A stretch of DNA of 64,000 nt, taken from positions 62,001 to 126,000 of the forward strand of contig JBAZJT010000003.1 of NCBI GenBank assembly GCA_041651175.1, in the 5' to 3' direction. The stretch is from Elusimicrobiales bacterium (lineage in GTDB: Bacteria; Elusimicrobiota; Elusimicrobia; Elusimicrobiales; Elusimicrobiaceae). The notes beneath the pieces were generated by a model. The model made no database searches and was not told the DNA's origin. It saw only the letters and a list, made by a program, of their open reading frames with translations. Within the stretch, counting starts at the first letter, position 1, and every line of letters begins with the position of its first letter. This document shows, piece after piece, positions 39,047 through 46,436 of the stretch. The position numbers and the translations under genes are program-made.

Positions 39047-40465
39047 ATGGCTTTCTGGAATTCCAGCAAACCGGAAACACAGGCCGCGCCGGCGCCCATG
39101 CCGCAGCAGCCGGCGCTTCCGGCGTGCCCCGCCGTACCGCAGCCGCCGCCCAGCTTGCAGCCGTACTCCCAGCAGCCCAAGCCGATGCCGGCGCAGAAGC
39201 AACAGCTTGAGGAGCGGTTCAACGTCCTCATGCGCAACTCGGCGCGCACGCCGGCCATAGACCTCGCCATACAAATAAGCGACCTTATCCTTGAAGAGGC
39301 CGTGGCCAACCGCTCAAGCGACGTTCATTTCGAGTACCACGGAAACAACCTGCGCATCCGCTTCCGCGTGGACGGAATTCTGCAGGACGCGCTTATACTG
39401 CCGCGCAACCAGAACATACCCATAACCCAGCGGCTGCGCGTGCTGGCCGGGTTTGATCCGGAACCGCCCGCCACCTACCGCGCGGAGGAGGGGAGATTTC
39501 AGAAAATCCTCTCCGGCAGGCCCATACAGGTGCGCCTTTCCGCGATTCCGACCATAAACGGTGAAAAGCTGGTTCTGCGCGTGCTGGACAGGACGCAGAT
39601 GGGACTCAACCTGGACCAGCTCGGCATAGCCGAGGATTCGCTGGAGACCATAAAGAGCGTCATCCACAACCCCTACGGGATATTTTTCGTCACCGGCTCC
39701 ACCGGCAGCGGCAAGACAACCACGTTGTATGCCATGCTCAAAACCATCAACTCGCCGATGATAAACATCCTCACGCTGGAAGACCCGGTGGAGTACCGGC
39801 TGGAAGGAATCAACCAGGCGCAAATCAATTACAAAAGCGGTTTTGTGTGGAGCGAGGGTCTGCGCACCATACTGCGCCAGGACCCCAATATCATAATGGT
39901 GGGAGAAACGCGCGACCACGAAACGGCGGAAATCAGCATGCGCGCCGCCCTCACCGGGCATCTGATATTCACCACCCTGCACACAATCAGCGCCCCCGGC
40001 GTGGTGGAGCGGCTTTTTGAAATGGGAACGCCGCCTTTTCTGATAGCGTCTTCCATGATAGGCTCCATGGCGCAGCGGCTGGTGCGCAAAATCTGCCCGC
40101 AATGCGCCATGGAATGCCTGCCCCCGCCGCAAACAGCCGTTGACGAATTTGTAAAGACGCTGGAGCCGTCCGAAGGCAAGGTGGTGCGCGACATACTGCT
40201 CACCCCCGGCGGCAAATTCCGGCAGGAGCGCGGCTGCCCCGCCTGCCGCAACACAGGATTTTCCGGACGGGTGGGCATATTTGAAATCATGCTCATGAAC
40301 GAGCAGTTGCGCAAGCATGTGCTGGAGCACAGCTCCACGGACATTATCCGCCGCACCGCCATACAGAACGGAATGCGCACGCTTCTGATGGACGGCATGT
40401 TCAAGGCCTGGAACGGGCAGACCACCATATCCGAGGTGCTGCGTGTTACCGCCACAATGGTATAG
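39047..40465 (+). CDS. PilB/GspE-family type II secretion / type IV pilus ATPase
   Basis: The 472-residue ATPase has all core motifs. RSSDVHFEYHGNNLRIRFRV DG forms the N2 domain, then Walker A GSTGSGKTTT (about residue 217), an Asp box LTLEDPVEY, Walker B IIMVGETRD and the His box GHLIFTTLHT. A zinc finger is formed by CPQCAMEC and CPACRN. The usual N1 domain of PilB is absent. The first 55 residues are Pro/Gln-rich and probably disordered. It would power pilus or pseudopilus assembly at the inner membrane, but no other pilus genes are nearby. RBS GGAGG. Confidence 0.9.
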   Translation: MAFWNSSKPETQAAPAPMPQQPALPACPAVPQPPPSLQPYSQQPKPMPAQKQQLEERFNVLMRNSARTPAIDLAIQISDLILEEAVANRSSDVHFEYHGNNLRIRFRVDGILQDALILPRNQNIPITQRLRVLAGFDPEPPATYRAEEGRFQKILSGRPIQVRLSAIPTINGEKLVLRVLDRTQMGLNLDQLGIAEDSLETIKSVIHNPYGIFFVTGSTGSGKTTTLYAMLKTINSPMINILTLEDPVEYRLEGINQAQINYKSGFVWSEGLRTILRQDPNIIMVGETRDHETAEISMRAALTGHLIFTTLHTISAPGVVERLFEMGTPPFLIASSMIGSMAQRLVRKICPQCAMECLPPPQTAVDEFVKTLEPSEGKVVRDILLTPGGKFRQERGCPACRNTGFSGRVGIFEIMLMNEQLRKHVLEHSSTDIIRRTAIQNGMRTLLMDGMFKAWNGQTTISEVLRVTATMV

Positions 40466-40469
40466 CGTT

Positions 40470-40673
40470 ATGCGCAAAGCAATCAGAAAAATGGTGCGGG
40501 TGGCATGGGGTCTGGCCGCTCTGGTGCTGGCCTGGCAGTTTGTGATGGACGCGCTGCACGGCTATGCGGATTACATGCTCTCGCTCATCACCGTCTACGC
40601 CGCGGTGCTAGGCGGCGTAACCCTGGTTGCCTACCTGATAGACCGCGCCGCCGCCGGAACCCCGCCCAAGTGA
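40470..40673 (+). CDS. Small two-span membrane protein
   Basis: The 67-residue protein starts at the ATG at 40470, four bases after the ATPase stop. It has a basic N-terminus and two hydrophobic segments (about residues 10-26 and 38-58). Its stop overlaps the GTG start of the next gene. Family unknown. The context may link it to either neighbour. Confidence 0.6.
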   Translation: MRKAIRKMVRVAWGLAALVLAWQFVMDALHGYADYMLSLITVYAAVLGGVTLVAYLIDRAAAGTPPK

Positions 40674-42052
40674 AGCGGCTTGCCGTAACCGGCGGGCTGG
40701 TCGTTGCGGAAAACTCGGCAATCCGCGCGGATGTCTTCATAGAAAACGGCAAAATCTCGGCGGTGCGCCCTCCTTCAAAACACGCGCCAAAAGCGGACAT
40801 CGTTATAGACGCGCGGGGAAAAACCGTAATTCCCGGCGTCATAGACGCGCATGTCCATTTCAGCCTTCCCGCCGGAGATATCACAACAAGCGATGATTTT
40901 TCGTCGGGCTCGCACGCGGCCATCGCCGGCGGGGTTACAACAGTCATAGATTACACCACCCAGCCGCCGGGCATCGGGCTGGAGCGCGCCGCGCGGGCGC
41001 GGCTTGCGAAAATGCGCGGCAAAATGCGCTGCGACTATTCGCTGCACTGCATAATCCCGTCCTGGACAAAACTTAAAAACCCCGCCCGGCAGATGAAGAC
41101 GTTGTGCCGCATGGGGATTCCCTCCTTCAAGATGTTCATGATTTACGGCGAGCGCGGAATGCAGTCCGGCGACGCGGATTTGCACGAGGCCATGCTGGCC
41201 GCCAAAGCCTGCGGCGCGACACTATGCCTTCACGCGGAATCCGACGGGATAATACGACATCTCTCCGCAAAACACGCCGGAGAGGGGATGCGCGGCTTTG
41301 TGCGCTCAAGACCGGATTTCAGCGAATGGGAGGCGGTGCAGCGCGCGCTTGTCTGGGCGGAGGCTGCGGGGGCGAAAGTGTATTTCGTGCATCTTTCGGC
41401 AGGCAGGTCGGCGCGGATTATAACGGCGGCCCGCGCCGCCGGAATACACGCGATGGGCGAAACCTGCCCGCAGTATCTCGCGCTTGACCAGTCCGCCCTG
41501 CTTGGAAAAAACGGCCATTTTTACGCCACCTGCCCGCAGGTCAAAACAAAAAAAGACTCCGCGCTTTTGTGGCAGGCGCTCAAGGAAGGCGCGGTTTCAA
41601 CTATAGCCACCGATTCCTGCACTTTCAACTCGTCGCAGAAAAACCGCTGGCGCGGCGATTTCTCAAGAATCCCGTTCGGCATTCCGGGAGTGGAAACCTC
41701 TATTCCGCTGATATACACGCTGGGCGTCCTCAAAAACCGCATTTCGCTTCTGGAAATGACGCGGATGCTGAGCCTCAATCCCGCAAAAATCATGGGGCTC
41801 TATCCCCGCAAAGGCGCAATACGCCCCGGCGCGGACGCCGACCTTGCCATACTGGACACGAAAAACGTCAAGGCCGTTGACCATGCCGCCATGCAAACCA
41901 ATTGCGACTGGAACCCGTATCAGGGCATGAAACTCAAAGGCTGGGCGGAAACGGTGATTTTGCGGGGGGAAATCGCCGCCAGAAACGGCGCCCCCGTCTC
42001 CGCCGCCCCCGAAGGCGTTTTCCTCCCGCGCCGCCCCGGCGCATTCATCTGA
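40670..42052 (+). CDS. Dihydropyrimidinase/hydantoinase-family amidohydrolase
   Basis: The 460-residue TIM-barrel enzyme hydrolyses cyclic amides. Metal and catalytic residues are in place: DAHVHF near residue 60, the carboxylatable Lys in PSFKMFMIYG near 152, His in LHAESDG near 187, His in FVHLSAG near 240 and Asp in IATDSCTF near 313. The family NPAKIMGLYPRKGAIRPGAD segment and C-terminal sandwich domain are present. The GTG start overlaps the previous stop. Substrate could be dihydropyrimidines or hydantoins. Dihydroorotase is less likely given the FKMFM and HLS motifs. Confidence 0.88.
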   Translation: MKRLAVTGGLVVAENSAIRADVFIENGKISAVRPPSKHAPKADIVIDARGKTVIPGVIDAHVHFSLPAGDITTSDDFSSGSHAAIAGGVTTVIDYTTQPPGIGLERAARARLAKMRGKMRCDYSLHCIIPSWTKLKNPARQMKTLCRMGIPSFKMFMIYGERGMQSGDADLHEAMLAAKACGATLCLHAESDGIIRHLSAKHAGEGMRGFVRSRPDFSEWEAVQRALVWAEAAGAKVYFVHLSAGRSARIITAARAAGIHAMGETCPQYLALDQSALLGKNGHFYATCPQVKTKKDSALLWQALKEGAVSTIATDSCTFNSSQKNRWRGDFSRIPFGIPGVETSIPLIYTLGVLKNRISLLEMTRMLSLNPAKIMGLYPRKGAIRPGADADLAILDTKNVKAVDHAAMQTNCDWNPYQGMKLKGWAETVILRGEIAARNGAPVSAAPEGVFLPRRPGAFI

Positions 42053-42070
42053 TTATGCCTGCTTTTGTTC

Positions 42071-42104
42071 TCCTGACATCGTAACGAACTCTCCCCTGTC
42101 AGGA
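42071..42104 (+). other. Inverted repeat after the amidohydrolase gene
   Basis: TCCTGACA and TGTCAGGA are perfect 8-bp inverted copies separated by 18 bases. They lie just downstream of the amidohydrolase stop. There is no T-run, so it is at most a weak or factor-dependent terminator. Confidence 0.35.
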
Positions 42105-42181
42105 TATGCCGTGCCAAGCCAGAGAAAAGATTCGGCATGCCATAGCGGTTTGCCATTAGACTTGCCTGAATAGAATTTCGG

Positions 42182-42230
42182 TTGCATTTTGCTGTATGGC
42201 GATATACAATATATTGTACGGAATCGTACA
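42182..42230 (+). promoter_or_regulatory. Promoter and palindrome before the nucleotidyltransferase module
   Basis: TTGCAT (42182-42187), 17 bp, and TACAAT (42205-42210) form a good sigma-70 promoter. The palindrome TGTACGGAATCGTACA (42215-42230) covers the expected transcription start and lies nine bases before the first ATG. Its place suggests repression by a product of the module. The first gene has no Shine-Dalgarno sequence. Confidence 0.6.
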
Positions 42231-42239
42231 TATAGTTGT

Positions 42240-42824
42240 ATGAATAAATACAGAATAGATAAAGACGGACTGATTGAGACAATGGGCGCATGGAATGCCT
42301 TTTTCAGAAGGCGCGTCCATCTGATAGCCTGCGGCGGCACGGCGATGACGCTGCTCGAAATCAAAGAATCCACCAAAGATATTGACTTCATCGTGCCGAA
42401 TGAAAGCGAATACCGATACCTGGCGGCAACGCTGGCCGATATGGGATATGCCAACATTTCCGAGTTCGGCTGGAAGAGGGACGGCGGTTTTATTTTTGAC
42501 CTCTACCCCGGAAGCAGGGTATATCAAACGGATTTGCTGGAATCCCCGCTTAAAAGCGGAAATAATACGCTGTTCAGGGAATTTGCGCGTATCTATATCG
42601 GCATTCTCAACCCATACGACATCATAATCACAAAGCTGTTCCGGGCTTCCGGCGTTGATATTGAGGATTGCGCCGGCCTGCTTAAGACGGCCGGAAAGAA
42701 AATAGACTGGGCCAGGCTTGAGGGGCGTTTCCGTGAAACCGCGTCATACAGCGTATTTGAGGACAAGGCCAATGCAAATTTCAACGCCTTCAGGGAAAAC
42801 ATTAGACGCAGGAAACTTATATGA
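42240..42824 (+). CDS. Nucleotidyltransferase-fold protein (AbiEii/DUF6036-like)
   Basis: The 194-residue protein has the minimal nucleotidyltransferase signature: ACGGTAMTLLEIKESTKDID FIV, giving GG and a DxD-type acidic pair near residues 30-50. A YDIIITKLFRA segment follows, typical of AbiEii-like or DUF6036 proteins in which it is DxxxxKL. Such proteins are often toxins in two-gene modules. The next gene overlaps it by four bases. The gene has its own promoter and palindrome and less GC-rich codons than neighbours. Confidence 0.75.
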   Translation: MNKYRIDKDGLIETMGAWNAFFRRRVHLIACGGTAMTLLEIKESTKDIDFIVPNESEYRYLAATLADMGYANISEFGWKRDGGFIFDLYPGSRVYQTDLLESPLKSGNNTLFREFARIYIGILNPYDIIITKLFRASGVDIEDCAGLLKTAGKKIDWARLEGRFRETASYSVFEDKANANFNAFRENIRRRKLI

Positions 42825-43459
42825 AGAATAACGAGCTGCTGAAAAAAGCCGAAGCACTGGGGTTTCCGCTGTATCAGGCGCAAACCGAAACAAACGTTTG
42901 CCGCGCTTTGGCGGAAATCATAAGAAGCCGCAATCCGCGTCTTTGGGAGGGCTTCCCGGTAATGCTTGCCAATGCCGCCGAAAAAGGCGGGTTCAGCCTT
43001 GCGCGGCTGAAGGCGCAGATGAGCAGTCCGGCGGAACGAAAGCTGGCGGAAAAGCTTTTTCTCATGTCCGCAGCGCTTTACAATGCCGCCGGAATCAAAT
43101 TCGCCTGGGCGGCCCATCCCGAACAGCGGAAATATCTGGCCAACTTCAAAAATGGCGCCGCCATAGAAATAGGCAACTACAATTTCCCGCCGGAAAAGCT
43201 AAAGACGGTTTTCGGCGCATATTACGCAAACAAAGCCGGACAAATAGCCGATGTCTTGTCCGCCAGAAGCGATTTCAGCGTTGAATATGCCCTGTCGCAG
43301 ATATTCACCGCCAGGCAGAAAGAGCTGTTCTTCAAAAAATTGCGCGGCGAGAAGCTGACAAAAACCGAAAAAGAGTATTTTTCCCGCGCAGTGAAAAAAA
43401 AGGTTTTGGCATTGGCAAATGAGGATTTGCACCGTCTGGCCGTGAAACTTCTGGAATAG
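42821..43459 (+). CDS. Partner protein of the nucleotidyltransferase, unknown family
   Basis: The 212-residue helical, basic protein (LLKKAEALGFPLYQAQTETN, then PRLWEGFPVMLANAAEKGGF) overlaps the nucleotidyltransferase gene by ATGA, so both are made together. I do not recognise a family. The FPVMLANAAEKG segment is reminiscent of antitoxin-side proteins paired with such transferases, but no DNA-binding motif is clear. The antitoxin/toxin roles are inference. Confidence 0.6.
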   Translation: MKNNELLKKAEALGFPLYQAQTETNVCRALAEIIRSRNPRLWEGFPVMLANAAEKGGFSLARLKAQMSSPAERKLAEKLFLMSAALYNAAGIKFAWAAHPEQRKYLANFKNGAAIEIGNYNFPPEKLKTVFGAYYANKAGQIADVLSARSDFSVEYALSQIFTARQKELFFKKLRGEKLTKTEKEYFSRAVKKKVLALANEDLHRLAVKLLE

Positions 43460-43486
43460 CCGGTTTCCTGCCGGGAAACGCGGAGG

Positions 43487-44386
43487 CTATCCCGCACGGC
43501 AATGCAGCAGTTGGCGGACGGCGGAGATGTCGGCTTTTATGCCGGAGACAAGCTCGCTGAGATTATAGAACTTGGCCTCGTTGCGGATTTTGGCGGAAAA
43601 ATCTATTTCCACTTCCTCGTCGTAAATATCGCGCATGAAATCCAGTATGTGCACCTCGCACAGCGGGATATGCGAGTGTATGGGATTGACCGTCGGGCGA
43701 AAACCTATGTTGGCCACTGCGTTGAACCGCTCGCCGCGCACGTTGGCATGCACCGCGAACACGCCGCGCGGCAGTATCTTGCAGGCGCCCGCGTCCAGAT
43801 TGGCGGTCGGGTATCCCAGCTTGCGGCCAAGCCCCTTGCCGCGCACCACCGTCCCTTTCAGCGAATACGGACGGCCCAGCAGTTCCGCCGCCTCCTCCAC
43901 AAGCCCCTCGTGCAGGTATTGCCGTATCTGGGTGGAGGAGATTTTATGGCCCTGGGCCTTTACAAAATGCAGCACCACAAGCTCTATGCCGCGCGTCTCG
44001 CATTCCCGCCGCAGCCAGTTCACATGCCCCTGCCGGCCGGCGCCGAAGGCGAAATCCTGACCGGCAAGAATGCCGCCGGCGCGCAGTTTTTTAACAAGCA
44101 CCTCGTCCAGGAACCGTTCGCACGACATGGCGGCAAGCCCGCGCGTAAACTCCAGCGAGACGGCGGCATCCGCGCCGCATTGCTTCAGCAGCGCGCCGCG
44201 CTCGCCGGGCAGGGTTATCATGCTCTGCTCCGGCTTGCCGGACAGAAACGCCTTGGGCGGAATGGGGAAATAGACGGCAAGGCTTTTCATCCCGGAGGCG
44301 CGCGCGCGGGCTGAAAGCTCGGCTATAACCTCCCGGTGGCCCAGGTGCACGCCGTCAAAAGTGCCTACCGCTATGAAATTCCTCAT
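43487..44386 (-). CDS. ribF: Bifunctional riboflavin kinase/FMN adenylyltransferase
   Basis: The 299-residue enzyme makes FMN and FAD. The N-terminal adenylyltransferase has GTFDGVHLGHREVI near residue 8, then FTRGLAAMSCERFLDE and GQDFAFGAGRQGHV, and HKISSTQIRQYL before the kinase domain. The kinase domain has GRKLGYPTANLD, the GVFAVHANVRGERFNAVANI GFRPT core and the terminal VEIDFSAKIRNEAKF. It overlaps truB by ATGA and ends the rimP operon. Confidence 0.95.
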   Translation of the reverse strand: MRNFIAVGTFDGVHLGHREVIAELSARARASGMKSLAVYFPIPPKAFLSGKPEQSMITLPGERGALLKQCGADAAVSLEFTRGLAAMSCERFLDEVLVKKLRAGGILAGQDFAFGAGRQGHVNWLRRECETRGIELVVLHFVKAQGHKISSTQIRQYLHEGLVEEAAELLGRPYSLKGTVVRGKGLGRKLGYPTANLDAGACKILPRGVFAVHANVRGERFNAVANIGFRPTVNPIHSHIPLCEVHILDFMRDIYDEEVEIDFSAKIRNEAKFYNLSELVSGIKADISAVRQLLHCRAG

Positions 44387-45120
44387 AAATTTTCAACCGG
44401 CAGCAGGCGCGCATAAAGCTCGTCCCTGCCAATGGTTTTAAGCGCATCGGCGGGGATGGCGCCGTCAACGCGGAACCCGCCCGCCTCCAGCCGGCGCAAT
44501 GATTTCAGATGCGCGCCGCAGCCGAATTTTTCGCCCAGCATTTGCGCAAGAGAGCGCACATACGTCCCGCCGGAGCATCTTACCGTGAAAGCCAGCTCCG
44601 GCGCGCGCCATTCAAGGCTGTCCCATCCGTAAATAGTAATCCGGCGCAGCATCTGCTCCGGCAGCTGCCCGCCGCGGCGGGCTATGCGGTGCAGCGGCTC
44701 CCCATGAAACTTGACGGCGGAATAGGGGGGGACAGGCTGCGTTATCTCCCCGGCAAGCGAGCGCGCCGCCTCAACAAAACTTTCCGGCGCAACCGGCGGG
44801 AGGGGGGAAACCTTTGTTATGCTGCCGTCGGCGTCCCAGGTGTCGGTGGTGGCGCCAAAGAGCATGGTCCCGCTGTAAGTCTTTCCCGCCTGCTGGAAAC
44901 GGCTTTGCAACCGCGTTGCACCGCCGGCCAGCAGCACAAGCAGCCCGGTGGCTGCCGGGTCCAGAGTGCCGGTATGGCCTATGCGCCGCATTCCCAGCGC
45001 GCGCCTTGCCACCATCACGGCGTCATGAGAGGTCCAGCCGGAAGGCTTGTCCACCAGCAGCACGCCGGAGATTTCAGCGGCCCCGTTTTGTGGCGGCGGC
45101 GGTTTTGCCGGCGTGTTCAT
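44383..45120 (-). CDS. truB: tRNA pseudouridine(55) synthase
   Basis: The 245-residue enzyme has GVLLVDKPSGWTSHDAV, then the catalytic-Asp motif RIGHTGTLDPAATGLL and KTYSGTMLFGATTDTWD. PPYSAVKFHGEPLHRIAR and FTVRCSGGTYVRSLAQMLG follow. It modifies U55 in the T loop. The N-terminus overlaps the end of nrnA by 47 bases. The protein lacks a C-terminal PUA extension beyond a short tail. Confidence 0.95.
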   Translation of the reverse strand: MNTPAKPPPPQNGAAEISGVLLVDKPSGWTSHDAVMVARRALGMRRIGHTGTLDPAATGLLVLLAGGATRLQSRFQQAGKTYSGTMLFGATTDTWDADGSITKVSPLPPVAPESFVEAARSLAGEITQPVPPYSAVKFHGEPLHRIARRGGQLPEQMLRRITIYGWDSLEWRAPELAFTVRCSGGTYVRSLAQMLGEKFGCGAHLKSLRRLEAGGFRVDGAIPADALKTIGRDELYARLLPVENL

Positions 45121-46102
45121 AAGCGGCTTTTACGGCGGCGAGCATTCTGTTCTTCATTTCCGAAAGCGAAAGCTGGGATTTGCAGCCCGCCGCGTTGCGG
45201 TGGCCGCCCCCGCCGAAAAGCTTGGCAAGCTTGCTTACGTCCACATGGCCCTTGGAGCGCAGATTCACGGCAAGGCGGGACTCTTCCTCGCGCAGCAATA
45301 CGGACACCTGCGCGCCCGGCACCATCAGGCCGTAGTTGACTATATCCTCGGTATGCTGGGGCAGCGCCCTGGCGGCGGCGATGTCCTGCCGCGTAAGAAA
45401 AGAAAATGCGGTGCGCCCGCCGTCCAGCATCTCCAGCCTGGAGAGGGCCGCGCCCAGCAATTTGAGCGCGGGATAGGCGCGGGTGCCGTAAACCCTGTCG
45501 TTTACCTTCCAGGGTTTGAAACCGGTTTCCAGCAGCGCGGCGGCAACCGTATGCGCGCGCGCGGTGGTGGAGGGATAATGGAAACGCCCCGTGTCCGTGG
45601 CCAGGCCGACGTAGAGATATTCCGCCTCGCGCGCGCTGATTTTTATCCCCATGGCGGATATTATGCCGTAAAGCAGCTCCGCCGTGGAGGAGGCCGCAGG
45701 GTCTACGTAGTTTACCGTGCCGTAATTTTCAAAGGTGCGGTGATGGTCTATGTTCACAACCGCTTTCACGCGGGAGAGGACTTCCCGTATATTGCCCGCG
45801 CGCGAGGGGGTGGAGCATTCTATCAGGATGGCGGCGTCGTAATTGCGCTTTGAAGGCAGCTTGCCCGCATGAATGCGCGACGCGCCGTGAAGAAAGCTGA
45901 GGTTGTCCGGCACCGGGTCCGCGCTGTAGAGCCAGGACTTTTTGCCGAAACGCCGCAGCACCGAGGCCATGCACAGCATGCAGCCGATGGTGTCCCCGTC
46001 CGGGTTCTGATGCCCGGCGAGAAAAAAAGAATCGTATTTTTTCAGCGTCTCCGCCAGCGCGGAAAGCGGCAGTTCAGCCGGGGTTTTTTTCGTCTCGCCC
46101 AT
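45074..46102 (-). CDS. nrnA: DHH-family oligoribonuclease/pAp phosphatase (NrnA-like)
   Basis: The 342-residue protein has DHH motifs FFLAGHQNPDGDTIGCM (about residue 30), AILIECSTP, VVNIDHHRTFENYG, LYVGLATDTGRFHY and the DHHA1 motif KLAKLFGGGGHRNAAGC. NrnA degrades short RNAs and dephosphorylates pAp. Its place after rbfA in the infB operon is common in bacteria. I chose the ATG at 46102 over a TTG at 46117. It overlaps rbfA by 29 bases. Confidence 0.9.
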   Translation of the reverse strand: MGETKKTPAELPLSALAETLKKYDSFFLAGHQNPDGDTIGCMLCMASVLRRFGKKSWLYSADPVPDNLSFLHGASRIHAGKLPSKRNYDAAILIECSTPSRAGNIREVLSRVKAVVNIDHHRTFENYGTVNYVDPAASSTAELLYGIISAMGIKISAREAEYLYVGLATDTGRFHYPSTTARAHTVAAALLETGFKPWKVNDRVYGTRAYPALKLLGAALSRLEMLDGGRTAFSFLTRQDIAAARALPQHTEDIVNYGLMVPGAQVSVLLREEESRLAVNLRSKGHVDVSKLAKLFGGGGHRNAAGCKSQLSLSEMKNRMLAAVKAAYEHAGKTAAATKRGR

Positions 46103-46436
46103 CTTTTTCCATGGCAATCAGGTTCAGAATGTTTTCCACGCGCGCCGCGCTGGCGGGCGTGGGGTCAAAACGGAAATCCAGCATGGGCAGCCGCCGCATA
46201 TGCAGCCGGGACCGCAGCACCAGGAGAATTTCCCGCTTGAGTCTGCGAAACACCAGGTCCGCCGCTTCGCGCTCCGCCTGGCCGCCCAGCGCGGAATAAT
46301 AGACGGTCGCATCCTCAAGGCTGGCGGAGACCTTCACGCAGGTAACCGTTATTATCCCCGTGCAGCGCGATTTGACCAGCACGGAGGCTATCTCGGTTTT
46401 GAGCAGTTCCGCAATCCGCTCGCGGCGGTTGTTCAC
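46074..46436 (-). CDS. rbfA: Ribosome-binding factor A
   Basis: The GTG at 46436 overlaps the infB stop. The 120-residue KH-type protein starts NNRRERIAELLKTEIASVLV and has ITVTCVKVSASLEDATVYYS, then LRSRLHMRRLPMLDFRFDPT. It helps mature the small ribosomal subunit. Confidence 0.93.
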   Translation of the reverse strand: MNNRRERIAELLKTEIASVLVKSRCTGIITVTCVKVSASLEDATVYYSALGGQAEREAADLVFRRLKREILLVLRSRLHMRRLPMLDFRFDPTPASAARVENILNLIAMEKDGRDEKNPG

